Shown: positions 8,448-16,264, counted from the first letter of the stretch. The stretch is DNA of 25,579 nucleotides from an uncultured Eubacteriales bacterium (GCA_934454005.1 CAKSGI010000007.1:1-25579), one strand, 5' to 3'. Numbers and translations are program-made. The notes: a model not told the origin generated them from the letters alone.

Positions 8448-8477
8448 AGTATATTCAATTGGTAAATCTAAATATGC
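8448..8477 (-). promoter_or_regulatory. Possible sigma-E-type promoter of spmAB
   Basis: On the minus strand GCATATT (8477-8471) is followed by 15 bp and AATATACT (8455-8448). The sigma-E consensus in Bacillus is roughly GHATATT, 14-15 bp, CATACAHT: the -35 matches fully and the -10 matches 5 of 8. It lies 38 nt upstream of the preferred spmA start. The match is suggestive, not proof. Confidence 0.45.
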
Positions 8478-8589
8478 AAACAATGTTTTATAATTATGTA
8501 TTATAAATATTAAAATAATATTATTATAAAAAAAAATAGGGAAATAATGTAAATAAATAAAAAATAACTAAAATTGTTAAAGTTTCTTA

Positions 8590-8618
8590 TTGACAAAATT
8601 GTAAAAAAATAGTATTAT
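8590..8618 (+). promoter_or_regulatory. Sigma-A promoter of abrB
   Basis: TTGACA (8590-8595), a 17-bp spacer and TATTAT (8613-8618) give a near-consensus vegetative promoter 57 nt upstream of the abrB start. Confidence 0.75.
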
Positions 8619-8675
8619 CATATCGTTATATTACTTTATATGACATATTATGATTTGAAAGGGTGTCTTTTTGTT

Positions 8676-8918
8676 ATGAAATCTACCGGAATTGTAAGGA
8701 AAGTAGATAATCTTGGAAGGATCGTGTTACCAATTGAGCTTAGAAATGTACTTGGAATAAATTCAAAAGATCCTTTGGAGATTTTTATTGATGGTTCATC
8801 GATTATTTTAAAAAAATATGAACCACAATGCACATTTTGTGATAAGGTTGATAATATCGTACATTTTAATGAGAAAAATATTTGCAAGGATTGCATAAAG
8901 AAAATATCGAATCTATAG
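8676..8918 (+). CDS. abrB: AbrB-family transition-state regulator with C-terminal zinc-finger-like motif
   Basis: This 80-residue DNA-binding protein has an N-terminal swapped-hairpin AbrB domain (MKSTGIVRKVDNLGRIVLPI, then ELRNVLGI, residues 1-28), nearly identical to the AbrB/Abh/SpoVT signature. Instead of the Bacillus AbrB tail it ends in a Cys4 module: Cys52, Cys55, Cys70 and Cys73 (CTFC and CKDC), probably a small zinc ribbon. A longer frame from 8640 exists, but the ATG at 8676 matches the family start and follows AAAGGGTG by 10 nt. It is likely a regulator of stationary-phase or sporulation genes. It is monocistronic between a strong promoter and the 8986 terminator. Confidence 0.9.
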   Translation: MKSTGIVRKVDNLGRIVLPIELRNVLGINSKDPLEIFIDGSSIILKKYEPQCTFCDKVDNIVHFNEKNICKDCIKKISNL

Positions 8919-8985
8919 GGACTAGATTTGTTGTTTTTGATTAGATTAAAGATATTATGGCGATTGAATTCAGATCAAAAATTAG

Positions 8986-9022
8986 ACTGCACTTTAGATA
9001 CTTTCTAAAGTGCAGTTTTATT
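8986..9022. terminator. Bidirectional terminator between abrB and fprA
   Basis: A perfect 13-bp stem (ACTGCACTTTAGA / TCTAAAGTGCAGT) with a TACTT loop is followed by TTTATT on the plus strand and by TAATTTTTG on the minus strand. It serves the convergent abrB and fprA stops. Confidence 0.88.
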
Positions 9023-9048
9023 AAAATCAAATAGATCTGAAAGTCTAT

Positions 9049-10242
9049 TTATGATAATTTTGATGCAATATCTAGTGCATAATTTGAAACTTTTGTTAAA
9101 TCATCTTTAGTTGGTTTAAATACAACTCTAATTCCATCATCGATAAATTTAAAGTTAAGTGAGGTTAAACGGTCTTTAATCATGTTAATAGCTTCTCCGC
9201 TCCAACCGTAAGATCCGATAGCTCCTGCGTATTTATTTTTAGTGTTTATTGCGTCAATGCTTGATAGAATATTCCAGATTACCTTTGGTGCATCTCTATT
9301 AATTGTACAAGAGGCTACTATTAATGCATCTGAATTTTCAATTTCTTTTGTGATTTTATCAATAGGGTTAGTTACAACATCTAGTATGATTGGTGTTATA
9401 TTAGTTTTTTCTTTTATGGTTTTAAATGCTTGTTTTGCTAGCGCTTTTGTACATCCATAAGCAGAAGCATAAATAATCAATATAGACTTTGAATCTTTTT
9501 TGTTAGTGGTGCTCCATTTCTTATAATCAGCTAAACGTTCTTTTATATTTTCTACGATAATTGGTCCATGACTAGGGCATATTGCATCTATTTCTAAATT
9601 TTTAATTTTATCAAGACCAGATAGAACATAAGGTTTAAATGGTCCAAATATGCAGTTATAGTAATATTTAAACTCTTCAAAGTATTCTTTTGGATAATGT
9701 ATATACTTATCCATCATTGTTGGTTCGCAAAAATGAGCACCAAGAAAGTCGCAAGAAAATAAAATTTTATCCAATTTAAAGTAAGTCATCATTGAATCAG
9801 GCCAATGTAAAAAGGGAGAAACAATAAACTCAAGATTTTCATTTGGCAAAATTTCTAGTTTGTCACCATGTTTTATAGATTTACATTTAAATTCTTTATT
9901 TATTATAGATTTAAGAAATTTTTCAGCTACTGCTGTACATATAACTGTAATGTTAGGATTTAATTCTAAAAGTTTAACTAAACTTCCAGAATGATCAAGT
10001 TCTGTATGATTCATTATAATATAATCAATATCTGAAATATCTATTAAACAATTTACATTATAGATATATTCATCAAAATAATCTTCATGAACAGTTTCTA
10101 CTAAAACATTTTTTTTACCAGTAATAAGATATGCGTTATAAGACGTTCCGTATTTAGATTCCATTATAATGTCAAATACTCTAAGAGACGGATTTATAAC
10201 ACCAACAGAATAGACGTTATCAGACACTTTATTTATTCCCAA
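9049..10242 (-). CDS. FprA-type flavodiiron protein (oxygen/NO reductase)
   Basis: This 397-residue flavodiiron protein reduces O2 to water and/or NO to N2O, protecting anaerobes. The beta-lactamase-like diiron domain carries the ligands His79, Glu81, Asp83 and His84 (HTELDH), His146, Asp165 and His225. A flavodoxin domain starts near 253 (ILIIYASAYGCTKALA) and carries FMN; YGWSGEAINMI near 345 is typical. The start is TTG at 10242, preceded by AAAGGA at about 9 nt; an ATG at 10252 is out of frame. The rubredoxin gene lies 13 nt upstream in the same operon and probably supplies its electrons. Whether O2 or NO is the main substrate is not decidable here. Confidence 0.95.
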   Translation of the reverse strand: MGINKVSDNVYSVGVINPSLRVFDIIMESKYGTSYNAYLITGKKNVLVETVHEDYFDEYIYNVNCLIDISDIDYIIMNHTELDHSGSLVKLLELNPNITVICTAVAEKFLKSIINKEFKCKSIKHGDKLEILPNENLEFIVSPFLHWPDSMMTYFKLDKILFSCDFLGAHFCEPTMMDKYIHYPKEYFEEFKYYYNCIFGPFKPYVLSGLDKIKNLEIDAICPSHGPIIVENIKERLADYKKWSTTNKKDSKSILIIYASAYGCTKALAKQAFKTIKEKTNITPIILDVVTNPIDKITKEIENSDALIVASCTINRDAPKVIWNILSSIDAINTKNKYAGAIGSYGWSGEAINMIKDRLTSLNFKFIDDGIRVVFKPTKDDLTKVSNYALDIASKLS

Positions 10243-10255
10243 TTTTTTTCATCCT

Positions 10256-10414
10256 TTACTCTTTAGTGAACATTTCTTTTCCTGCACCACACATAGGGCA
10301 TAACCAGTCGATAGGGAGTTCCTCAAATGGGGTATTAGGAGGAACACATCCTTCAGAATCGCCTCTTTTAGGCATATATACCCAATTACATGCGTTACAA
10401 ACGTAATTATCCAT
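10256..10414 (-). CDS. Rubredoxin
   Basis: This 52-residue iron protein is too short for ordinary gene-length cut-offs but unmistakable. Cys6-x-x-Cys9 (CNAC) and Cys39-x-x-Cys42 (CPMC) form the FeCys4 site. [18 protein letters not shown] is the classic rubredoxin C-terminus and GDSEG...[10 protein letters not shown] the middle. The residue after the first CxxC is Asn instead of the usual Gly, and there is an extra Cys23. AAAGGA lies a little far upstream (about 13 nt). It is the first gene of a two-gene operon with the flavodiiron protein, its expected redox partner. Confidence 0.95.
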   Translation of the reverse strand: MDNYVCNACNWVYMPKRGDSEGCVPPNTPFEELPIDWLCPMCGAGKEMFTKE

Positions 10415-10437
10415 AGAATATTAATGTTCCTTTCTAT

Positions 10438-10466
10438 ATAATAATTTTATTTTTTAGGTTTGTCAA
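10438..10466 (-). promoter_or_regulatory. Sigma-A promoter of the rubredoxin-fprA operon
   Basis: TTGACA (10466-10461), a 17-bp spacer and TATTAT (10443-10438) on the minus strand lie 24 nt upstream of the rubredoxin ATG. Near-consensus, so basal expression is probably high. Confidence 0.75.
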
Positions 10467-10476
10467 TTTAGCGTTG

Positions 10477-10505
10477 TTGAAAACAAATTTATAATATGAT
10501 AACAT
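10477..10505 (+). promoter_or_regulatory. Possible promoter of the 10538 membrane-protein gene
   Basis: TTGAAA, 17 bp and TAACAT (4 of 6) lie 32 nt upstream of the start codon, back to back with the rubredoxin promoter. Confidence 0.35.
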
Positions 10506-10537
10506 ATTTTTATATTTATCAGAGGTGATTGATATTG

Positions 10538-10927
10538 ATGAATTTGGAAAAAATATCTAGTGCAATATATGATAATATAATTGAATACGATTTTTTTAGA
10601 TTTTTAATTAAAATATCAGACTATATTGCATATTTTGTATCATTTATAATACTTATTAATGAACTGACTTATTTGGGGGATTTTATAAATTCAGTTTGGG
10701 TTTACCTTTTTATTTGTTCTGTTATATTGAACTTTGCTGCTAAAAGATATATAAGTTTGGAAATACTTTTTATAAGTTTTGGATTTGCTAGTTTTTGTTC
10801 ATTTGTAAAGTATCTTTTGTTTTTGAATATACATACATTTTCTTGGAAAGATTTTTTGGCATTTATTGTTTGTGTTTTTTTTACCTTTTTGTCATCTAAG
10901 CTATATAAAGAAAAACCAGTTAAATAG
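10538..10927 (+). CDS. Unrecognised small membrane protein
   Basis: I do not recognise this 129-residue protein. It has a short hydrophilic N-terminus (MNLEKISSAIYDNIIEYDFF) and four predicted membrane helices at about 22-45, 52-71, 74-96 and 105-122, with a lysine-rich C-terminal tail (SSKLYKEKPVK). There are no obvious catalytic motifs. The ATG at 10538 follows AGGTG by 10 nt; TTG codons at 10529 and 10535 are in frame but less well placed. Its 3' end overlaps the convergent ypeB stop by 8 nt, with no terminator between them. Codon use resembles its neighbours, so recent transfer is not indicated. Confidence 0.7.
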   Translation: MNLEKISSAIYDNIIEYDFFRFLIKISDYIAYFVSFIILINELTYLGDFINSVWVYLFICSVILNFAAKRYISLEILFISFGFASFCSFVKYLLFLNIHTFSWKDFLAFIVCVFFTFLSSKLYKEKPVK

Positions 10928-12272
10928 TTAGGATTCCATTATCTTCTTTTAAAAGGATCAAAATATTTTCTTCCATACCTGTTTGAGCATTAATATATAC
11001 TAATACATTTTGTCCTATTTCAGATGTGCAATTAAACTCATAACATAAAACTTCATCTAGCAATCCTGTAGGAATACATGCTAAATTTATTGATTCGACA
11101 TTTAAAAGAGGACTAATATTATTTTGTGCAGAATCTTTACTAATAATATTGTTGGTTAAATTTCTTTCAAAGTGATTCATAATATAGCCGGTTGTATTTA
11201 AAGATATGATTTCACCGTTATCTAATGCGATACCAACCTTTATTAAGTCTGAGTAATAGGTTATATCATCTTTTTCATATGCAAAGTTAATAGTACATAT
11301 ATTATTTGAAATAACATAATAATTTTCGGAAATATTATTTATATTGTGATTAGACAAAAATTCTTTTGCTTTGGCTGATGCTTGTTTATAAGCTAATAAA
11401 GAGTTAGAAACTGGTCTTGAGTTAATTATAGAGCTTATATATCCTCCGCGCTTAGTTATGCTTATGTCGATGTTATTAGATGTTAAATTGAATGTTTCTA
11501 AATTACCGTTATTTTCTCCGGATACAGAAATTTTTGATTTTTCTATTCCTGTAAATTGTGATGCTTTGTTTATGGCATCATTTTGCGTTATTTCTGTTTT
11601 ATCTTTTAATAGCTTGGGTTCAGCCTGTGTTATATGATCTGAAAATGGGCCGTCATACAAAAGAGTAGGAAAATCTGTAAAACCTTCGTTCATATTGTGA
11701 AAGCCTGTATTTATTAGGTATGGTTCTGATGATAAGTGATTAGAATTATTGAAAATCCCTTTTTCTTGAATGATGGGAAGATTTCCTATAGAATATTTTG
11801 CCGTAATATCTTGCATATCGTTATTTACATTTTTAGAATATTCGTATAAGATTTTAATATTATTGATATCATCAGAATTTAATTTTTCACCTTTTGATGC
11901 CTTTTTAGAAATATATAAGCTGAAATCACCAATTTGAGAAATAAATTTATTTATATTAGATAAATTATCTGTATCCAAGGGTAATTGAGAAAGAGACGAT
12001 TTTGCACTTTCTGATTGGCTAAAAAGCTTTGAGTAAAGATTATGTTGTTGAATACTTGTATTTGCGTACATTCCTTTGGCAAGTGTTGATTCGATGTTAG
12101 CAATATGATTAGATAATTCATCAAGCGCTCTTTCGTACGTATATTCTAAAGTATCTTTATAATAATTTGCGGTGTTATATCCTGCAATTGCAAAACCTCC
12201 TAGTACGATAAATGATGCTAAAGAAAAACTTACAATGCGAATTATTGTACGCACTGATATTTTTTTATTCAT
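10920..12272 (-). CDS. ypeB: Germination protein YpeB
   Basis: This 450-residue protein has one N-terminal membrane segment (about 10-31), an all-helical region with heptad character (35-160), and C-terminal PepSY-like repeats, roughly 235-290, 293-375 and 380-440. This is the YpeB architecture. In Bacillus YpeB stabilises and localises the cortex-lytic enzyme SleB in the spore and is encoded next to it; no sleB is next to it here. GGAGG lies 7 nt before the ATG. No convincing forespore (sigma-G) promoter was found. It is monocistronic, divergent from the MerR regulator. Confidence 0.88.
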   Translation of the reverse strand: MNKKISVRTIIRIVSFSLASFIVLGGFAIAGYNTANYYKDTLEYTYERALDELSNHIANIESTLAKGMYANTSIQQHNLYSKLFSQSESAKSSLSQLPLDTDNLSNINKFISQIGDFSLYISKKASKGEKLNSDDINNIKILYEYSKNVNNDMQDITAKYSIGNLPIIQEKGIFNNSNHLSSEPYLINTGFHNMNEGFTDFPTLLYDGPFSDHITQAEPKLLKDKTEITQNDAINKASQFTGIEKSKISVSGENNGNLETFNLTSNNIDISITKRGGYISSIINSRPVSNSLLAYKQASAKAKEFLSNHNINNISENYYVISNNICTINFAYEKDDITYYSDLIKVGIALDNGEIISLNTTGYIMNHFERNLTNNIISKDSAQNNISPLLNVESINLACIPTGLLDEVLCYEFNCTSEIGQNVLVYINAQTGMEENILILLKEDNGILTI

Positions 12273-12416
12273 ATTTTTTCCTCCATTTATGAGATTATAT
12301 GGAGTTATTTTTTCTAAACATTAGCGTAAATATACAGATAATGATAAATTTAATAAGTACATCTTTAAATATGATGTATCTATATAAACATACGGCATAA
12401 AGTAAAAAATTAGGTA

Positions 12417-12447
12417 TTGACATTAACGTAGCGTAAAGGTTTATTAT
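12417..12447 (+). promoter_or_regulatory. MerR-type promoter/operator of the TipAS regulator gene
   Basis: TTGACA (12417-12422) and TATTAT (12442-12447) are separated by 19 bp, the over-long spacing typical of MerR-controlled promoters. A quasi-palindrome lies in the spacer: half-sites ACATTAACG (12420-12428) and CGTAAAGGT (12432-12440) around a TAG centre, pairing at 7 of 9 positions. Confidence 0.75.
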
Positions 12448-12491
12448 TGTGTTAAGAGATCTCTTAAAAATACATTAAATGAGGTAAGCGT

Positions 12492-13229
12492 TTGAAAACA
12501 GTAAATGAAATTGCAAAATTAACAGGTGTAAGTAAACGGACGATTAGATACTATGATCAAATAGGTTTGTTAGCTCCCGCAAAGATAAATGAGTCTGGTT
12601 ATAGACTTTATGATGATAATTCCCTGAAAATATTAAGACAAATATTATTTTTTAGAGAATTAGATTTTTCTTTAAACGATATCAAATCTATAATTAATGA
12701 TGAAAATTTTGATGAAAAAAAGGCATTAATGAATCATAGAGAGTTATTATTGATTAAAATTAAAAAATTAAATAATGTAGTTAAGCTTTTAGATAAAATA
12801 TTAAATGGAGATGATATTATGGACAAAAAGAAATTTGATATGTCTAGTATAGAAAAGGAACAAAAGAAGTATTCTGAAGAAATTAAAAAAAGATGGGGAG
12901 ATACAGAGGCTTATAAAGAGTATCAAAGTAATGTGTCTAGTTACTCTGAAGATGATTGGGAATCAATAAAAAACGGAATAGATGATATTTTTAAATTGTT
13001 TGCTGATAATATGGATAAGGGCATAGAATCTAAAGAAGTTCAAGATGTAGTAACTAAATGGCGAGAATATATTACCGAAAACTTTTATTACTGTTCATGT
13101 GAAATTTTAAAAAGTTTAGGTCAAATGTATATTTCTGACGAGAGATTTACTAAGAATATTGATAAATATAAGAAAGGATTATCCGAATTTATTAATGAAT
13201 CAATAAGATATTATTGCAATAATAATTAA
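12492..13229 (+). CDS. MerR-family regulator with TipAS drug-binding domain
   Basis: This 245-residue regulator has an N-terminal winged-helix DNA-binding domain (VNEIAKLTGVSKRTIRYYDQ, then IGLLAPA, residues 4-31), a dimerisation coiled coil (about 75-110) and a TipAS domain (about 120-245; motifs RWGDTEAYKEY and DERFTKNIDKYKKG). TipAS proteins such as Mta and TipAL bind hydrophobic drugs and activate efflux genes and often their own promoter. The start is TTG at 12492, 6 nt after GAGGT; no ATG is in a suitable place. It is a single-gene unit with no adjacent transporter. Its upstream region holds a 19-bp-spacer promoter with a dyad, so autoregulation is likely. Confidence 0.92.
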   Translation: MKTVNEIAKLTGVSKRTIRYYDQIGLLAPAKINESGYRLYDDNSLKILRQILFFRELDFSLNDIKSIINDENFDEKKALMNHRELLLIKIKKLNNVVKLLDKILNGDDIMDKKKFDMSSIEKEQKKYSEEIKKRWGDTEAYKEYQSNVSSYSEDDWESIKNGIDDIFKLFADNMDKGIESKEVQDVVTKWREYITENFYYCSCEILKSLGQMYISDERFTKNIDKYKKGLSEFINESIRYYCNNN

Positions 13230-13256
13230 GTTTATAAAAGAAATATATCAAAAAAT

Positions 13257-13295
13257 AAAGTGACTCCAAAAAATCTAACTTTTTGGAGTCACTTT
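13257..13295. terminator. Bidirectional terminator between the MerR gene and nrdG
   Basis: A perfect 16-bp stem (AAAGTGACTCCAAAAA with its complement) and a 7-nt loop sit between convergent stops. The minus-strand tail is ATTTTTTG, a good T-tract for nrdDG; the plus-strand tail has T only within the stem end. Confidence 0.88.
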
Positions 13296-13329
13296 AAAAT
13301 GGAAACTTTTTTTACATTGGTAAGGTATT

Positions 13330-13836
13330 TTAAAAATTTTTTTCGATAGCATATCCGGATTTTAATGATTTTTTAGGGTCAATTATTCTTTGATTTGATG
13401 ATCCCATAAATTTCAAAGATAGACTTTTTCTATCTAAAATGAATGGACCATCAACTAAGGTATCAGTTTGTAATAAAAGGTTTTTCCAGTCAGGGTTTTT
13501 ATTAATACCATTTATTAACTGTTCTATAGTATATCCGGTATAAGATATAACATTTAAACCTAACTCATGAATTTTTTTTGCAAGCTCGGAAAACGATTTT
13601 GCTTGAAGAAAGGGGTCTCCACCTGAAAAAGTTACGCCAGATAAAAGGGGATTCTTTTTAATTTCTTCTATAATAGTATCGATACTTACATTGTATCCGC
13701 CATTTACATCGTGGGTATCTGGATTATGGCATCCAGGACAATTATGAGTACACCCTTGTGCAAAGATTACAAAACGTATACCTGGTCCATCTACTATGGA
13801 TTCTCGGATTATACCTGCAATTCTTAACTTAGTCAT
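13330..13836 (-). CDS. nrdG: Anaerobic ribonucleotide reductase activating protein
   Basis: This 168-residue radical SAM enzyme generates the glycyl radical on NrdD. The 4Fe-4S motif CTHNCPGC (Cys29, Cys33, Cys36) lies in FVIFAQGCTHNCPGCHNP, and GVTFSGGDPFLQ near 68-79 is the SAM-binding GGD segment. DGPGIRFVIF is typical of this activase family. Its ATG shares a base with the nrdD stop (TAATG), with GGAG 8 nt upstream inside nrdD, so the two are translationally coupled. Confidence 0.96.
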   Translation of the reverse strand: MTKLRIAGIIRESIVDGPGIRFVIFAQGCTHNCPGCHNPDTHDVNGGYNVSIDTIIEEIKKNPLLSGVTFSGGDPFLQAKSFSELAKKIHELGLNVISYTGYTIEQLINGINKNPDWKNLLLQTDTLVDGPFILDRKSLSLKFMGSSNQRIIDPKKSLKSGYAIEKNF

Positions 13837-16169
13837 TAAATTGTCTCCAGTTTGGATGTACTATGTTTAACTCTATCTTTTACTTCGGCTTGTTTAGCGT
13901 TATTGAATCTGTCGACAGTACCAACTAGATATCCTGTTATTCTACGAATGCGTTCAAAGTTTGGTTTTCCATCATTTTCTTGTCTCCCACAGTTTGGACA
14001 AGTATCATTAATTATTCCAGTATATCCACAGACAGGATCTCTATCAACTGGATGATTTATAGAACCATATCCTATACCAGATTCTTTCATGCATCTGATA
14101 ACTTGTTCGAAAGCTTCTAGATTGGATAATGGGTCTCCATCTAGTTCAACGTACGAAATATGACCTCCATTGGTTAAACTATGATAAGGGGCTTCTAGTC
14201 TTATTTTATCATATGCAGATATATTATAATAAACAGGTATATGAAAAGAATTAGTGTAATAATCTCTGTCTGTTACACCATCGATTTTACCAAATTTTTG
14301 AGCATCTAAGCGGACAAATCTTCCTGATAAACCTTCGGCTGGTGTTGCAATTAGCGAAAAGTTTAACCCATATTTTTTAGATGCATCATCCATTCTTTTT
14401 CTCATGTAACCGACTATTTCTAGACCCAAATTTTGTGATTCTTTACTTTCACCATGGTGATATCCAGTAAGAGATTTTAGAGCTTCTGCAAGACCTATAA
14501 AACCAAGAGTTAGTGTTCCATGTTTTAAAACTTCTCCTACTTCATCATCAGGAGAGAGTTTATCAGAATCAATCCAGATACCTTGTCCCATCAAAAATGG
14601 ATAGTTTTTTACGAGTTTTTTTGATTGAATTTTGAATCTTTCTAATAATTGTTCTATTACTAGATCTACTTGATTGTCTAATTGTTCATAGAAAAATTCT
14701 ATGTTTTTATTACTTAAAATAGCAATTCTAGGTAAGTTAATAGATGTAAAACTTAAATTTCCTCGTCCATTAAATATTTCACGTGTTTTGTCGTAATTAT
14801 TTGCGGCTACACGTGTACGACATCCCATATAAGCAGCTTCGGTTTCTGGTTTTCCTGGTTTATAATATTGTAGATTAAAAGGAGCATCTAAAAATGAAAA
14901 GTTAGGGAATAAGCGTTTGGCGCTTACCTTGCAAGCTAATTTAAACATATCATAATTAGGGTCTTCAGGATTATAATTTATTCCTTCTTTTATTTTAAAA
15001 ATATGTATAGGAAATATAGGAGTTTCACCATTACCAAGGCCAGCTTCTGTTGCTAGTAATACATTTTTTATAACTAATCGTCCTTCTGGAGTTGTGTCAG
15101 TTCCATAATTTATGGAGCTGAAAGGAATTTGGGCTCCAGCTCTAGAATGCATGGTATTTAAATTGTGTACAAAAGCTTCCATAGCTTGATAAGTTGCCCT
15201 ATCGGTCTCTTTGTTTGCATGTTTATATGCAAAATTTTGGATTTTTTTAGCTGTTTCTTCTTGGAAGTGTTCTTGTAATATAGAAAGTTCGGCTTTCATG
15301 TATTCTTTTCCGTTTTCTAATTTTGCAGTTGAACCGCTAAGCTGTTCTGCTTTTTTTATTATTTCTAAAGTAAGTTTACTGCAGTCTTCAGAATCCGTTA
15401 AAATTTCTAGAGCTCTTTCTAAATTTTGACGATATATTCTCTTATATGTTTTTGCGACGCCTTTAGACATAGCATAATCAAAATTTGGGATACTTTGTCC
15501 ACCGTGCTGATCATTTTGGTTAGATTGGATTGCTATACATGATAGAGCTGAATAACTTGCAATGTCATTTGGTTCTCTTAAAAAACCGTGTCCGGTGGAA
15601 AATCCGTTAGTGAACAATTTGTCGATATCTATTTGACAACAAGTTGTTGTTAATGTTAAGAAGTCTAGATCATGAATATGGATATCTCCTTCTCGGTGTG
15701 CTTTGGCATGCTTAGGGTTTAAGATATACATCTCGTAAAATTGTTTAGCCCCTTCTGAACCATACTTTAACATGGTTCCCATTGCAGTATCACCATCGAT
15801 ATTTGCATTTTCTCGTTTTATATCGTTGTCTTTGGCGGCTTTAAAGGTTAGATCTTCGTAAGTTTTCATAAGTTTTGTGTTCATTTCTCTTTGGCGTGTA
15901 CGTTCAGCTCTGTATAATATATATTCTTTTGCTGTTCTTGAATGGCCATTTTCAATAAGAACTTTTTCAACTAAGTCTTGTATATGTTCTACAGATGGAG
16001 AAGGATAATCCTCTGAGTTTATAAGATCTACAACTTTTTCGGATAATTCTCTAGCTATACTAGGGTTGTTTCCACCAATAGATTGAGCGGCTTTATAAAT
16101 AGCATTTGTAATTTTATCAATATCAAAAATTACTTTGCGTCCATCACGTTTTGTAATAGTTTTGACCAT
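13836..16169 (-). CDS. nrdD: Anaerobic (class III) ribonucleoside-triphosphate reductase
   Basis: This 777-residue glycyl-radical enzyme makes dNTPs without oxygen. It has an N-terminal ATP-cone (about 3-95; VKTITKRDGRKVIFDIDKIT and the RTAKEYILYRAERTR helix), the ten-stranded barrel with TTTCCQIDIDKLF near 185 and MGCRTRVAANNYDKTR, and a C-terminal radical loop RITGYLVGTVDRFNNAK in which Gly746 aligns with the E. coli radical glycine. The metal site upstream shows three cysteines (Cys714, Cys724, Cys727; DPVCGYTG and CPNCGR) rather than an evident four; the fourth ligand is unclear. AGGAGG lies 6 nt before the ATG. It is the first gene of nrdDG, under a promoter flanked by NrdR-like boxes. 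Confidence 0.97.
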   Translation of the reverse strand: MVKTITKRDGRKVIFDIDKITNAIYKAAQSIGGNNPSIARELSEKVVDLINSEDYPSPSVEHIQDLVEKVLIENGHSRTAKEYILYRAERTRQREMNTKLMKTYEDLTFKAAKDNDIKRENANIDGDTAMGTMLKYGSEGAKQFYEMYILNPKHAKAHREGDIHIHDLDFLTLTTTCCQIDIDKLFTNGFSTGHGFLREPNDIASYSALSCIAIQSNQNDQHGGQSIPNFDYAMSKGVAKTYKRIYRQNLERALEILTDSEDCSKLTLEIIKKAEQLSGSTAKLENGKEYMKAELSILQEHFQEETAKKIQNFAYKHANKETDRATYQAMEAFVHNLNTMHSRAGAQIPFSSINYGTDTTPEGRLVIKNVLLATEAGLGNGETPIFPIHIFKIKEGINYNPEDPNYDMFKLACKVSAKRLFPNFSFLDAPFNLQYYKPGKPETEAAYMGCRTRVAANNYDKTREIFNGRGNLSFTSINLPRIAILSNKNIEFFYEQLDNQVDLVIEQLLERFKIQSKKLVKNYPFLMGQGIWIDSDKLSPDDEVGEVLKHGTLTLGFIGLAEALKSLTGYHHGESKESQNLGLEIVGYMRKRMDDASKKYGLNFSLIATPAEGLSGRFVRLDAQKFGKIDGVTDRDYYTNSFHIPVYYNISAYDKIRLEAPYHSLTNGGHISYVELDGDPLSNLEAFEQVIRCMKESGIGYGSINHPVDRDPVCGYTGIINDTCPNCGRQENDGKPNFERIRRITGYLVGTVDRFNNAKQAEVKDRVKHSTSKLETI

Positions 16170-16199
16170 TTTTATCCTCCTATAAGATAGTATTTTGTT

Positions 16200-16215
16200 A
16201 GTTAATATATAGTTT
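16200..16215. promoter_or_regulatory. Putative NrdR box 2 (downstream)
   Basis: Read on the minus strand this is AAACTATATATTAACT, 12 of 16 to the NrdR box ACACTATATATTGTGT. Its centre is 41 bp (about four helical turns) from box 1 and it lies in the predicted early transcribed region of nrdD. Confidence 0.55.
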
Positions 16216-16235
16216 TAATATTTGATCTAATATCA

Positions 16236-16264
16236 AGTATATACTATATATAGTATGTTGTCAA
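16236..16264 (-). promoter_or_regulatory. Sigma-A promoter of nrdDG
   Basis: TTGACA (16264-16259), 17-bp spacer, TATACT (16241-16236) on the minus strand. Predicted leader about 60 nt. The spacer is almost entirely filled by NrdR box 1. Confidence 0.75.
16241..16256. promoter_or_regulatory. Putative NrdR box 1 (in the nrdD promoter spacer)
   Basis: ATACTATATATAGTAT is a perfect 16-bp palindrome that matches the core of the NrdR box (ACTATATATWGT). It sits between -35 and -10 of the nrdDG promoter, where NrdR would block RNA polymerase. Confidence 0.7.
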
